Shown: positions 8,581-17,800 of the stretch, in pieces | How positions within the stretch are numbered: the stretch's first letter is position 1 | Layout: the number at the start of each line of letters is the position of its first letter | Origin: Azospirillum formosense | GTDB taxonomy: Bacteria; Pseudomonadota; Alphaproteobacteria; Azospirillales; Azospirillaceae | DNA length: 64,000 nucleotides | Assembly (NCBI RefSeq): GCF_040500525.1 | Contig: NZ_CP159403.1 | Location: 511,001 to 575,000 of the forward strand | Direction of reading: 5' to 3' | The notes under the pieces: model-generated | The model's input: the letters and a program-made list of their open reading frames with translations, nothing else | Database searches by the model: none | Told to the model about the DNA's origin: nothing | Translations under genes and position numbers: made by a program

Positions 8581-9387
8581 ATGAGCGCCGTCGTGAACAC
8601 CCAGGACCCGGACGCCGTTGCCGCCGACCATCACGACGGACTGCCTTTCGACCGCGGGACCCATGACCGGCTGCTGCGGATGTCCACCCTGCGCGGCCCC
8701 CGCATCGCCCATCCGGCGGCCGCGGCCCACGAGGCATCGGCCCTGGAACGCCAGCTCGCCGAGGCCCGCACGACCATCGCCGAACAGCGTGACCGGATCG
8801 CCTATCTGGAAAGCCTGTCCATGACGGACGAGCTGACCGGCCTGCTGAACCGCCGCGGCTTCTTCAGCCACTTCCGGCGCGAGATCGCCGCCGCGCGGCG
8901 GCAGCGCGCCAAGGGGAACGCGGGCAAGGGAAATGGAACGGCCGGCGGTGTGCTGGTCATCATCGATCTGGACGGCTTCAAGCGGATCAACGACACCCAT
9001 GGTCACATGGCCGGCGACGCCTACCTGCGGCAGGTCGCCCGGTTGCTCGTCGGATCGGTCCGCGAGGAGGATGTGGTGGCCCGGCTGGGCGGCGACGAGT
9101 TCGCGCTGCTGCTGACCAAGACCGATGCGGCCTGCGGCGACCTCCGCGCCCGGCAGATCGCGGCGGCGGCGGGCCGCCGCTGCGTGCGCTGGAACGACGC
9201 CGACCTGCCGGTCCGCTTTTCCTTCGGGGTGCAGCCCTACGGCGCCGACGACCGGGAGGAGGAGGTCGTGCGCCTCGCCGACACCCGCATGTACCGCGAC
9301 AAGGCCGGACGCCGCCCGCGTCCCGCGGGTCGCAAGGCCGGGACCCCGTCCGGACAGCGCGCGGCAAACCGGCGGATCACCGGCTGA
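8581..9387 (+). CDS. Diguanylate cyclase (GGDEF) with N-terminal coiled coil
   Basis: A 268-residue cytoplasmic enzyme that would make cyclic-di-GMP from two GTP. The first 45 residues are unrecognised, then a short coiled coil (about 52-80, ALERQLAEARTTIAEQ) leads into the GGDEF domain. The active-site motif is GGDEF at residues 170-174. An RxxD allosteric site (REED, 161-164) sits five residues ahead, so product inhibition is expected. There is no PAS, GAF, receiver or membrane sensor, so control is probably at expression through the sigma-54 promoter just upstream. The ATG at 8581 follows a GGAG at 8570-8573, favouring it over an in-frame ATG at 8566. Confidence 0.93.
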   Translation: MSAVVNTQDPDAVAADHHDGLPFDRGTHDRLLRMSTLRGPRIAHPAAAAHEASALERQLAEARTTIAEQRDRIAYLESLSMTDELTGLLNRRGFFSHFRREIAAARRQRAKGNAGKGNGTAGGVLVIIDLDGFKRINDTHGHMAGDAYLRQVARLLVGSVREEDVVARLGGDEFALLLTKTDAACGDLRARQIAAAAGRRCVRWNDADLPVRFSFGVQPYGADDREEEVVRLADTRMYRDKAGRRPRPAGRKAGTPSGQRAANRRITG

Positions 9388-9564
9388 TCCGGAAACCGCC
9401 GCGGGTGCGGAATCGGGACGGCGGGATCGGGGCAGCCTGTCGCACCCCTCAGACCGGGCTTGACCGGGCGATCGCTCCCGCCGCAGCATCTGCACCTTTC
9501 CGTCGCAAAGGTGCTTGCCCTGAACACGTCTTCGGATCGTCGTTCCCGTTCCTCGTCCCTGGCC

Positions 9565-11244
9565 ATGGCCGACCGACCGACCGCGGAGGACGCAGAGGGG
9601 ATACAGCCGCATGGCGCCCTGGTGGTGCTGGACGGCGATGGCGGGACGATCCTGGCCTGCAGCGCGAACACCGTCGAGTTCCTCGGCCTGGTGCCGGAGC
9701 GGCTGCTGGGGCGCGGAGTGGAAGCGCTCGCCCTTCCCGAGCTTGCGGATCTGCTGGCGCGGCTGCGCACCCTGCCGCCGGACCTGCGGCCTGCGGGGCT
9801 GCACGCGTCCGTGACCCCGCCGGCGGGAAGACCGCTCCCGGCGTTTCTCCACGAGCACGGCGGACGGGTGATCCTCGAGGTGGAGCGGCCGCTCGCCGGG
9901 GCGGAGCATTGGCCCGCCACGGCGCCGCCGGCCGGCCTTCTGCCGGGAATCGCGGCCCTGCGCGGGGCCGCGGGGCTGGAGGCCTTGGCGGCCCACACCG
10001 CCCAGACCGTCCGTCGCCTCACCGGCATGGACCGGGTGATTGTCTGCCGCTTCGACGACTTCGGCAACGGGGAGGTGGTGGCGAAGGACGAGGTCCCGGA
10101 TTGGGGCCACCCCGCCCTGGAGATCCGGCCCGGCGCGGCCCTGCCGGCGGGCGTGTTCGACCGCGGCCCGGACGGGACCCCGCGGTTGCGGGTGGTCCTT
10201 GACCATGCGGCGGAGCCGGTTCCTCTCCTGCGCGCCGACGCGGCGGTTCCGCCGCCCGATCTGGGCAACGCGCACCTGCGCAGCCCGCCCGCGGCCCGCC
10301 GGGAGTTCCTGCGGCGCATGGGGGCCGGTGCGGCCCTGACCGTGCCGATCGTCCAGGGCGGCAAGCCGTGGGGGGTGATCTCCGGCCATCGCCGCCAGCC
10401 CCACGCGGTTCCGCCGTCCGTCCGGATGCTGGCGGCCATGGCCGCCGACGCGCTCGGCCTGATGCTCGACGCCGCCGAACGCGCCGTGGAGCGTGAGCGC
10501 CGGGCCGCCCACGCGGCGCGGCAGGCGGAGGTGAGCCGGGCCAAGTCCGACTTCCTGACGGGGATGAGCCACGAGCTGCGCACCCCGCTCAACGTCATCA
10601 TCGGCTATTCGGATTTCCTGCTGCATCCCGGGTCCGATCCACTGACCGAGCGGCAGCGCGACTATCTCGGCAACATCCGCGCCTCCGGCACCCATCTCCT
10701 TGAACTCATCAACGATGTGCTGGACCTGTCGAAGATCGAAGCCGGGCATGTCGATCTGAACGACGAGGACGTGGACGTCGCCATCCTCGTGGGCGAGGTC
10801 TACGCTCTCCAGGAACTGACGCTGGCGTCGGCCGGGCTGACCTTCGACGCGCTGTTCCCCCGGCCGCTGCCGCGCCTGCGTGCCGACCGGCGTTCGCTGC
10901 GCCAGATTCTCCTGAACCTGCTGTCCAACGCCGTCAAGTTCACCCCGGAGGGCGGGCGCGTCACCATCGACGTGACGCGCACGGGGGAGAGGCCCGGGGC
11001 CGGGCTGTGCATCGCGGTGATCGACACCGGAATCGGCATTCCGGAGGAGCACCATGCCATCGTCCTGGAGCCCTTCCGGCAGGTGCCGGGGGAACGCATC
11101 CGCGGCGGCGGCGGAACCGGGCTGGGCCTGCCCATCGTGCGGTCCCTGGTGGAGGCCCACGGCGGGCGGCTGGCCCTCGCCAGCAGCCCGGGGCAGGGCA
11201 CCCGGATCGAGCTGCATTTCCCGCCGGAGCGGGTGATCGCATGA
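9565..11244 (+). CDS. Phytochrome-derived histidine kinase lacking the PHY domain and chromophore Cys
   Basis: A soluble 559-residue kinase (from ATG 9565). A PAS-like domain starts with IQPHGALVVLD (13-23), a bacteriophytochrome hallmark. A phytochrome-type GAF follows (about 130-310; MDRVIVCRF at 155, WGVISGHR at 269). The conserved N-terminal biliverdin Cys and the PIHIPG segment are absent, the PASDIP loop reads HPALEIRP (182-189), and the Cys-His-His tract is Gly-His-Arg. There is no PHY domain: the GAF exit helix runs straight into HisKA (His336 in MSHELRTP) and HATPase (NAVKF, DTGIGI, GGTGLGL). It probably phosphorylates the neighbouring DivK/PleD receivers. The start is uncertain; the frame is open upstream to a TTG at 9460, and no clear ribosome site is seen. 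Confidence 0.85.
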   Translation: MADRPTAEDAEGIQPHGALVVLDGDGGTILACSANTVEFLGLVPERLLGRGVEALALPELADLLARLRTLPPDLRPAGLHASVTPPAGRPLPAFLHEHGGRVILEVERPLAGAEHWPATAPPAGLLPGIAALRGAAGLEALAAHTAQTVRRLTGMDRVIVCRFDDFGNGEVVAKDEVPDWGHPALEIRPGAALPAGVFDRGPDGTPRLRVVLDHAAEPVPLLRADAAVPPPDLGNAHLRSPPAARREFLRRMGAGAALTVPIVQGGKPWGVISGHRRQPHAVPPSVRMLAAMAADALGLMLDAAERAVERERRAAHAARQAEVSRAKSDFLTGMSHELRTPLNVIIGYSDFLLHPGSDPLTERQRDYLGNIRASGTHLLELINDVLDLSKIEAGHVDLNDEDVDVAILVGEVYALQELTLASAGLTFDALFPRPLPRLRADRRSLRQILLNLLSNAVKFTPEGGRVTIDVTRTGERPGAGLCIAVIDTGIGIPEEHHAIVLEPFRQVPGERIRGGGGTGLGLPIVRSLVEAHGGRLALASSPGQGTRIELHFPPERVIA

Positions 11245-11301
11245 CGCAATCCGTGGAATCGTCAGGACTTCTCGGGCTCCGGTGGGCCGTCCGGGGCTTT
11301 G

Positions 11302-11316
11302 CTAACGACAATTTAA
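11302..11316 (+). promoter_or_regulatory. CtrA-type box upstream of divK
   Basis: CTAACGACAATTTAA is a one-mismatch version of TTAA-N7-TTAA and is followed by C, as in strong sites. It lies 115 bases upstream of the divK ATG in the 186-base gap after the kinase gene. divK is a CtrA target in Caulobacter, which makes this location meaningful. Binding is inferred. Confidence 0.5.
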
Positions 11317-11430
11317 CCGTCGCGGCGGGACAGTGAACGGGATATACCGGTCTCTCCGGGTGTGGTCGCTGCAAGCAGGAGCGCGGGTCGCACGACGCCC
11401 GCGGAACCGAACAGCCCCAAGAAGGCGCCG

Positions 11431-11808
11431 ATGGACGACCGAACCGTGAAGCGTGTCCTGATCGTCGAGGACAACGAGCTGAACATGAAGCTCTTCCACG
11501 ACCTGCTGGAAGCGCACGGCTACGCGACGCTCCAGACCCGCAACGGGATGGATGCCCTGTCCATCGCGCGGGAGCATCGGCCGGACCTGATCCTCATGGA
11601 CATCCAGCTGCCGGAGGTGTCGGGGCTGGAGGTCACGCGCTGGATCAAGGACGATCCGGAACTGGCGAGCATTCCGATCATCGCGGTGACCGCCTTCGCG
11701 ATGAAGGGGGATGAGGAAAAGATCCGGGAGGGCGGCTGCGAGGACTACATCGCCAAGCCGATCTCGGTGTCCAAGTTCCTCCAAGCCGTCCAGAAGTTCC
11801 TTCGTTAA
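11431..11808 (+). CDS. divK: Single-domain response regulator DivK
   Basis: A 125-residue stand-alone receiver. The opening [23 protein letters not shown] is the DivK hallmark. The acidic pocket is Glu13/Asp14, the phospho-acceptor is Asp57 (LILMDIQLP), the switch residue is Thr87 and the conserved Lys is 109 (IAKP). DivK relays phosphate state to the DivL-CckA-CtrA pathway and allosterically activates the PleC/DivJ-type kinases controlling PleD. The ATG at 11431 is chosen because the receiver fold starts within ten residues; upstream residues in the longer frame are low-complexity. pleD follows after 27 bases, so the two are one operon as in other alphaproteobacteria. Confidence 0.95.
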   Translation: MDDRTVKRVLIVEDNELNMKLFHDLLEAHGYATLQTRNGMDALSIAREHRPDLILMDIQLPEVSGLEVTRWIKDDPELASIPIIAVTAFAMKGDEEKIREGGCEDYIAKPISVSKFLQAVQKFLR

Positions 11809-11835
11809 CCTTTTACGGGATCGGTCGCACGTTCC

Positions 11836-13233
11836 ATGTCCGCTCGCGTCCTCGTCGTCGACGATGTCCTTCCGAACGTGAAGCTGCTCGCGGCGAAGCT
11901 GACGCGCGAGTATTTCAACGTCATCACCGCCAGCAATGGCCCCGAGGCGCTGGAGGTGGTCCGCCGCGAATCGCCGGACATTGTTCTGCTCGACGTCATG
12001 ATGCCGGGCATGGACGGGTTCGAGGTGTGCGAGAAGATCCGCTCCGACCCCGCGACCATGCACATCCCGGTGGTGATGGTCACCGCCCTGTCCGACGGCG
12101 CCGACCGTGTGCGCGGGCTGGAGGCCGGGGCTGACGACTTCCTGACCAAGCCGGTCAACGACGTGGCCCTGTTCGCGCGGGTACGCTCGCTGGTCCGCCT
12201 GAAGATGATGATGGACGAATGGCGGCTGCGCGAGACCACCTCCGGCCAGTTCGGGGTGCTGGAGCCGACCGGCACGCTGCGCAGCGAATCCTTCGAGGGC
12301 GCCCGCATCCTGGTTCTGGAGGATTCGCGGCTCGATCTGGCCAAGATCGCCGAGACGCTGCAGCGCGATCATGGTCACGTCATGTCCGCCGAAACCTGCG
12401 CCACGGCGCTGGAGCGGGCGCTGGGCGACGATCTGGACCTCGTGGTGATCAGCCTGACCCTGATGAACGAGGACGGTCTGCGCCTGTGTTCCCAGCTGCG
12501 CTCGCACGAGCGCACGCGGCAGGTGCCGATCCTGCTGGTGGTGGACGAGGGTGACCTGAACCGCGTCGCCAAGGGCTTGGAACTGGGCGCCAACGACTAC
12601 GTCATCAAGCCGATCGACCGGAACGAGCTGCTCGCCCGCGCCCGCACGCAGATCCGCCGCAAGCGCTACCAGGAGCGGCTGCGCGCGAACTACGAGCAGA
12701 GCCTGTCCATGGCCCTGACCGACAGCCTGACGGGGGTCTTCAACCGCCGCTACATCAACGCCCACCTGCCGCGGCTGCTGGAGCGGGCGATCGACAACCA
12801 CAAGCCGGTGGCGGTTCTGCTGTTCGACATCGACCATTTCAAGGTCGTCAACGACAGCTACGGCCACACCGTGGGCGACGAGGTGCTGAAGGAGGTCTCC
12901 AACCGCGCCAGCCGCAACCTGCGCACCTTCGATCTGGTGGCGCGGCTCGGCGGTGAGGAGTTCGTGGTGATCCTCCCGGACACCGACGCCGAGGCCGCCT
13001 TGACGGTGGCGGAGCGGCTGCGCACGCGCATCGCCGACACGCCGTTCAAGGTGAGCGCCGACGCCGGCGAAATCCCGGTCACGGTGTCCATCGGCGTCGC
13101 GGCTGGAGGCCGGCTCGGCGACACCGCCGAAGGGCTGATCCGCCGGGCCGACGAGGCGCTCTACGAGGCCAAGCGGGCCGGGCGCAACCGCAGCGTCGCC
13201 GACCCTCGCGCCAACGCCCTGCAGGCGCCCTGA
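11836..13233 (+). CDS. pleD: Response regulator/diguanylate cyclase PleD
   Basis: A 465-residue REC-REC-GGDEF protein. The first receiver carries Asp53 (IVLLDVMMP). The second (about 152-275) lacks an acceptor Asp at the equivalent place (VVISLTLM), as expected for the PleD adaptor receiver. The cyclase domain has GGEEF at 372-376 and an RxxD product-inhibition site (RTFD, 363-366). Phosphorylation would drive dimerisation and cyclic-di-GMP synthesis during cell-cycle or motility transitions. It is co-transcribed with divK and ends ahead of a hairpin terminator shared with the convergent rpmG. Confidence 0.96.
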   Translation: MSARVLVVDDVLPNVKLLAAKLTREYFNVITASNGPEALEVVRRESPDIVLLDVMMPGMDGFEVCEKIRSDPATMHIPVVMVTALSDGADRVRGLEAGADDFLTKPVNDVALFARVRSLVRLKMMMDEWRLRETTSGQFGVLEPTGTLRSESFEGARILVLEDSRLDLAKIAETLQRDHGHVMSAETCATALERALGDDLDLVVISLTLMNEDGLRLCSQLRSHERTRQVPILLVVDEGDLNRVAKGLELGANDYVIKPIDRNELLARARTQIRRKRYQERLRANYEQSLSMALTDSLTGVFNRRYINAHLPRLLERAIDNHKPVAVLLFDIDHFKVVNDSYGHTVGDEVLKEVSNRASRNLRTFDLVARLGGEEFVVILPDTDAEAALTVAERLRTRIADTPFKVSADAGEIPVTVSIGVAAGGRLGDTAEGLIRRADEALYEAKRAGRNRSVADPRANALQAP

Positions 13234-13304
13234 CGGGGTTCGGGCCGATCCCCGCCGGGACGTCGGGCTGGCCGCAGCCGAACCAGGGACTCTCCGGACA
13301 AGCA

Positions 13305-13328
13305 AAAGGCCGCCGAACGGCGGCCTTT
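13305..13328. terminator. Hairpin terminator between pleD and rpmG
   Basis: AAAGGCCGCC (13305-13314) pairs perfectly with GGCGGCCTTT (13319-13328) around a GAAC tetraloop. A and T runs flank it on both sides, so it can serve both convergent genes. Confidence 0.8.
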
Positions 13329-13354
13329 CTGATTCCGGCGGTCCCGGGGAAACC

Positions 13355-13522
13355 TTACTTGATCTTGGCTTCCTTGAACTCGACGTGCTTGCGAGCCACC
13401 GGGTCGTACTTGCGGAACGACAGCTTCTCGGTGGTCTTCTTCGGGTTCTTCTTCTTCACGTAGAAGAAGCCGGTGTCGGCCGTGCTCACCAGCTTGATGA
13501 GGACGGTGTTCTGCTTCGCCAT
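13355..13522 (-). CDS. rpmG: 50S ribosomal protein L33
   Basis: A 55-residue basic protein that I translated directly: it begins [20 protein letters not shown], continues [10 protein letters not shown] and ends EAKIK before TAA. This is the Cys-free form of bL33, with no zinc-ribbon CxxC pairs, so it does not depend on zinc. Length and sequence are typical of alphaproteobacterial RpmG. It is preceded by a short AT-rich promoter region (13523-13600) and followed by the terminator shared with pleD. Small size keeps it below most gene-length cut-offs. Confidence 0.96.
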   Translation of the reverse strand: MAKQNTVLIKLVSTADTGFFYVKKKNPKKTTEKLSFRKYDPVARKHVEFKEAKIK

Positions 13523-13650
13523 GATCTCAATCCCGACTAAAAATCCGTGACCCGCCAGCCCGGCGGGGCGGCGTCGTAGCGGGGGAAGATACCCGCTGCA
13601 GCCGCGATGTCAAGGGCTAGTAGTGGCCTCGCGCCCGCCCCGCAAGGGGG

Positions 13651-15237
13651 TCAGCGCTCCGCCACGGTGTTGGTGGAGGAGAGAGCGACCGCGCGCTGGT
13701 AAAGCGCCGGTTCGGCGAGGAGGCGCAGCGCCACCTTCACGTCCAGCTCCGGTTCATGTTCCTTCCAGGGGCAGGCTTCGCGCAGGCGGGCCAGCGCCTC
13801 CTCGTCGTCGGCGGCGCGGGCGCGCCACCCGGCGAACTGGGTCATCGGGCGTGCCCGGCCGTCGCGCAGATCGGACAGCAGGGCGACGGGATCGTCCTGG
13901 CCGGTGCGGCTGGTGCAGACCGTCGGCTGCACGCCCTGGCGATGCAGGGTGTAGCCGGCGGGCGTGTAGATGCGGCTCCAGGTCAGGAACAGCTCGCCGT
14001 CGTTGGGCAGGCGGGTCACCGTCTGGACGCTGCCCTTGCCGTAGGAGGAGGCGCCGACCACCACCGCCCGCCCCGAATCCTGGAGGGCGGCGGCCACCAC
14101 TTCGGCGGAGGAGGCGGAGCGTCCGTCGACCAGCACAACCAGGGGCAGGCCGTCGGCGATGTCGTCGGGCCCGGCCTCGAAGCGCTGGCGGCTGTCGGGG
14201 TGGCGGCCCTCGGTCGTGATGATCTTGCCCTGGGCGATGAACAGGTCGGCCACGGCGACCGCCTGGTCGAGCAGGCCGCCGGGGTTGCCGCGCAGGTCGA
14301 GCACGAAGCCGCGCAGGCCCTTGCCCACGCTTTGCCGCGTGGACAGGACGGCGTCGCGCAGGTTGGAGGCGGTGGAGGCGTTGAAGCGGTCCACCTTCAG
14401 CACGCCGACCTGCTCGGAGACGCTGGAATTCACGGTGTTGGGAACCACGCGCTCGCGCCGGAGCGGGGCGCGGCGCGGCGGGTTGTTGTCGCGCGCCACG
14501 GTCAGCAGGACCATCGTCCCGGTCGGGCCGCGCAAACGGTCGCGCATGTCCGACTCGCTGAGGCGGGCGGTCAGGTCGCCGTCGATCGCCAGAAGCTGGT
14601 CGCCGCTGCGGATGCCGGCGCGGTCGGCCGGGCTGCGCGCCAGCACGTTGCGGATCAGGGTGCGCCCGTTCGCCGTCTCCAGCGACAGGCCGATGCCGCC
14701 GTAGCCTTCGCGCTGGGCGCGCTCGCTGGTGGCGCGCTGGGTGCCGGTGTAGCGGGAATAGCCGTCGAGGTCCGACATCACGGAATCGAGGACGACCTGA
14801 TAAACCCGCTCCGGCACCGCCTGATAGAGCGTGGGAGAATAGAGGCGGGCGCGCTCCACCGCCTTGGTGGTCAGGGCGGCCCAGCCGGCGGCGTCGGACA
14901 GGGAGGGGGCGGCGTATTCGCCGATCACGCTTCCGGAGACGTACAGACGTACGGTGTTGCCCTGGCGCTCGGCGCGGGCGGTCGGATCGATGGTCGCGAG
15001 CCCCTTCAGCCCGTCCAGCCCGAGGCGGCCGAAATCAACCTGCTGAAGATACACCTCGGCGATCTTGCCGTACGCGACGGCAAAGACCTGCTCGCTGATG
15101 AAGGCGGCTTCGGTCGCGGCTGCGGCCGGACGGGGCAGCGTCCCGCCGAGGCTTCCGAGGCCCACAGCGAGCATGGCGGCCGCGAGCGGGACCGACAGAC
15201 GCCCGCGCGGCGAAAATCCTCGTTTCCGTATGCCCAT
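13651..15237 (-). CDS. ctpA: Carboxyl-terminal processing protease (S41 family)
   Basis: A 528-residue periplasmic serine protease. The N-terminal signal (about 15-40, Ala/Leu-rich, ending AAAA) is followed by an unusually long N-terminal region (to about 170). A PDZ domain (about 175-265, GYGGIGLSLE and AGIRSGDQLLAIDG) and the S41 domain follow. The catalytic Ser lies in GRSASSAEVVAAALQD and the Lys in SSYGKGSVQT; the strand FVLDLRGNPGG is family-typical. Such proteases trim or degrade envelope proteins from their C-termini. The extension before the PDZ is longer than in Prc/CtpA proteins I know and may hold a partner-binding domain. It stands between rpmG and rnr in the same direction. Confidence 0.9.
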   Translation of the reverse strand: MGIRKRGFSPRGRLSVPLAAAMLAVGLGSLGGTLPRPAAAATEAAFISEQVFAVAYGKIAEVYLQQVDFGRLGLDGLKGLATIDPTARAERQGNTVRLYVSGSVIGEYAAPSLSDAAGWAALTTKAVERARLYSPTLYQAVPERVYQVVLDSVMSDLDGYSRYTGTQRATSERAQREGYGGIGLSLETANGRTLIRNVLARSPADRAGIRSGDQLLAIDGDLTARLSESDMRDRLRGPTGTMVLLTVARDNNPPRRAPLRRERVVPNTVNSSVSEQVGVLKVDRFNASTASNLRDAVLSTRQSVGKGLRGFVLDLRGNPGGLLDQAVAVADLFIAQGKIITTEGRHPDSRQRFEAGPDDIADGLPLVVLVDGRSASSAEVVAAALQDSGRAVVVGASSYGKGSVQTVTRLPNDGELFLTWSRIYTPAGYTLHRQGVQPTVCTSRTGQDDPVALLSDLRDGRARPMTQFAGWRARAADDEEALARLREACPWKEHEPELDVKVALRLLAEPALYQRAVALSSTNTVAER

Positions 15238-15389
15238 GGCGCGCCGTACGCGGCCTCCTTTCCCACAGGCGGACCCGGATGGTTGCCCACCGGATTCGAA
15301 CGGATAAGGAATAGCACTTCAGAAATGAGGGCTGGCGGGACAAAAGTCGGGGGCAGGACTCTTTGTCGTGGAATGTCCACCACTGTGAC

Positions 15390-17675
15390 TCAGCGGCCAC
15401 GCTTCCGTTGCTTTTGGGTTGTGCGGCCCGCGAAACGGGGGCTTCGCGGGGGGTGACCAGGGTGGCCGGATTGCAACGGATGATCGGTGCCGCCAACGAA
15501 ATCCCCGGTGGGACCGTCCTCGGCGCGGGGCAGGGCGAACAGGGTGCTGCCGGTCAGCGGGTCGGCCTCGACCAGAACCACCTTGACCGCGGAGCCCAGC
15601 CGGTAGCGGCGCCCGGTGCGCTGGCCGACCAGGGCGTGGGCGCGCTCGTCATGCTCGTACTGGTCGTCGGGCAGGGTGCTGGCGGGGATCAGCCCGTCGG
15701 CCCCGTTCTCGTCCAGCCGGATGAACAGACCGAAGCGGGTGACGCCGGAAATCCGCCCGGTGAACAGGGCGCCCACGCGGTCGGCGAGGAAGGCGGCGGT
15801 GAAGCGGTCGATGGCGTCGCGCTCGGCGGTGGCGGCGCGGCGCTCGGTCATCGAGATGTGTTCGCCGATGTCGGTCAGCCCGGCCATGGCCGCGTCGTCC
15901 AGCCCGCCCGGCCCCAGCCCGTGCGCGCGGATCAGCGCGCGATGGACGATCAGGTCGGCGTAGCGGCGGATCGGCGAGGTGAAATGGGCGTAGCGGTCGA
16001 GCGACAGGCCGAAATGGCCGATGTTCTCCGGGCTGTATTCGGCCTGCGACTGGCTGCGCAGGATCACCTCGCTGACCAGCTGCGACTCCGTCGTTCCGGC
16101 GGCGCGGTCGAGGAGCGCGGTGAAATGGGCCGGGGACAGCCGGGGCACCCGCGGCAGCGTATAGCCGATGCCGGTGAGGAATTCCCGCAGCGTCTCCTGC
16201 TTGTCGAGCGACGGCTGGTCGTGCACGCGGAACAGGCCGGGCATGCCCGCCCGCTCCAGGCTGTCGGCCGCCGCGACGTTGGCGCAGATCATGAACTCCT
16301 CGATCAGCCGGTGGCTGTCGAGGCGCTCGCGCGGCGCGATCTCCGCCACCCGCCCGCGCTCGTCCAGCCGGACGCGCCGTTCCGGAAGGTCGAGTTCCAG
16401 CGTGCCGCGGCGCTGCCGGGCCGCCCACAGGCGGGCGTAGGCGCCGTAGAGCGGAGCGATGACCGTCTCCAGCAGCGGCGCCGTCGCCTCGTCCGGGGCG
16501 CCGTCGCGGGCCGCCTGCACCTGCTCGTAGGTCAACCGCGCGGCGGAGCGCATCAGGCCGCGCACGAAGCGGTGCCGCAGCAGCGCGCCGTGGCGGTCGA
16601 TCCACAGATGCGCCGCGACGCAGGCGCGGTCCTCCTGCGGGCGCAGCGAGCAGAGGTCGTTGGACAGCGCCTCCGGCAGCATCGGCACGACGCGGTCGGG
16701 GAAATAGACGGAATTGCCGCGCTCGTAGGCCGCCCGGTCCAGCGCCGAGTTCGGGCGGACGTAGAAGGCCACGTCGGCGATGGCGACCAGCAGGTGCCAA
16801 CCGCCCTTGTTGGCCGGATCGGGATCCGGCTCCGCCCACACCGCGTCGTCGAAGTCGCGGGCGTCGGCGCCGTCGATGGTCACCAGCGGCAGATCGCGCA
16901 GGTCCGTCCGTCCGGTCAGGGAGGGCACGGCGGCGTGCGACGCCTCGCGCAGGGCGGCGGGCGGGAAGTCCGTGGGCAGCCCGTGGGTGTGGATGGCGAT
17001 CAGGCTGACGGCGCGCGGCTCCGCCGTGTGGCCCAGCCGCTCCGCGACGCGGGCCTGCGGCAAGCCCATCCGGGCGGCGGGCAGCAGGTCGGCCAGCACC
17101 AGTTCGCCCGGCTCGGCGTCGTTGCGGTTGGCCGGGAGGACCAGCAGCTCGGTCTTGTTGCGCTTGTCGGTGGGGACGATGCGCCCGCCGTCCGCCGCGG
17201 GGTGATAGACGCCGAGAACGCGCCCCACCGTACCGTCGAGCCGGCGGATGGTGCGGGCCTCGTAGAGCCGGTCGTTGACGCGGCTGAGCTTCGCCAGCAC
17301 GCGGTCGCCCGTTCCCAGCGCCGGGTGGCCCTTCCTCTCCGGCATCAGGAAGATGCGTGGCGGGTTGCCCTCGCCGGTCCAGGTGACCGGGCGGGCGGTG
17401 ACCTCGCCGTCCGCATCGGCGCCGGTGACCTCCAGCACGGCGACCTCCGGCAGCGATTGCGGCGGGGCGACGCGCTTGTTGCGCCCGCGCTCGACGGCGC
17501 CGTCGGCCTCCAGCTCCTTCAGCAACTCCTTCAGCCTCTCGCGGTCGTCGCTGCCCGACAGCTTGAAGGCGCGCGCGATCTCGCGCTTGCCGACCGGAGT
17601 CGCGCTGTTGCGGATGAAGGAGAGGACCGTGTCCTTGTCGGGGAAGCTGCCGGAGCGGCGGGAGGTGTCGGTCAA
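15390..17675 (-). CDS. rnr: Ribonuclease R
   Basis: A 761-residue hydrolytic 3'-5' exoribonuclease. An N-terminal winged helix (DKDTVLSFIRNSATPVGKRE) is followed by cold-shock domains, the RNB catalytic domain with the metal-binding acidic tract DARDFDDAVW, and a C-terminal S1 domain (GRISGVTRFGLFIRLDENG). No long Lys-rich tail is present. I place the start at TTG 17675 (TDTSRRSGSF follows). The frame is open to an ATG at 17796-17798, but the extra 41 residues are not family-like and that start would nearly meet the divergent gene at 17801. No strong ribosome-binding site is visible for either start. It degrades structured RNA in RNA quality control. Confidence 0.92.
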   Translation of the reverse strand: MTDTSRRSGSFPDKDTVLSFIRNSATPVGKREIARAFKLSGSDDRERLKELLKELEADGAVERGRNKRVAPPQSLPEVAVLEVTGADADGEVTARPVTWTGEGNPPRIFLMPERKGHPALGTGDRVLAKLSRVNDRLYEARTIRRLDGTVGRVLGVYHPAADGGRIVPTDKRNKTELLVLPANRNDAEPGELVLADLLPAARMGLPQARVAERLGHTAEPRAVSLIAIHTHGLPTDFPPAALREASHAAVPSLTGRTDLRDLPLVTIDGADARDFDDAVWAEPDPDPANKGGWHLLVAIADVAFYVRPNSALDRAAYERGNSVYFPDRVVPMLPEALSNDLCSLRPQEDRACVAAHLWIDRHGALLRHRFVRGLMRSAARLTYEQVQAARDGAPDEATAPLLETVIAPLYGAYARLWAARQRRGTLELDLPERRVRLDERGRVAEIAPRERLDSHRLIEEFMICANVAAADSLERAGMPGLFRVHDQPSLDKQETLREFLTGIGYTLPRVPRLSPAHFTALLDRAAGTTESQLVSEVILRSQSQAEYSPENIGHFGLSLDRYAHFTSPIRRYADLIVHRALIRAHGLGPGGLDDAAMAGLTDIGEHISMTERRAATAERDAIDRFTAAFLADRVGALFTGRISGVTRFGLFIRLDENGADGLIPASTLPDDQYEHDERAHALVGQRTGRRYRLGSAVKVVLVEADPLTGSTLFALPRAEDGPTGDFVGGTDHPLQSGHPGHPPRSPRFAGRTTQKQRKRGR

Positions 17676-17800
17676 GGGAATCCGTGCCGTGGAGAGTGGA
17701 TCGCTTAAGTAAGCCCTGGGCGCGGCGAATCCAACCGCCGCGCCATGGCTCCGCCACAAAGACGCGCCAGAACCGTGCCGGGCGTGGCGGGGGCGCATCC

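Noticed and set aside
15270..15310. A CCGGATTCGAACGG stretch resembling a tRNA T-arm
   Set aside because: No matching acceptor, D-arm or anticodon stem could be folded around it.
15363..17708. 781-residue plus-strand frame opposite rnr
   Set aside because: Gly/Val/Gln-rich antisense shadow of RNase R with no domain pattern; the minus-strand gene has all catalytic motifs.
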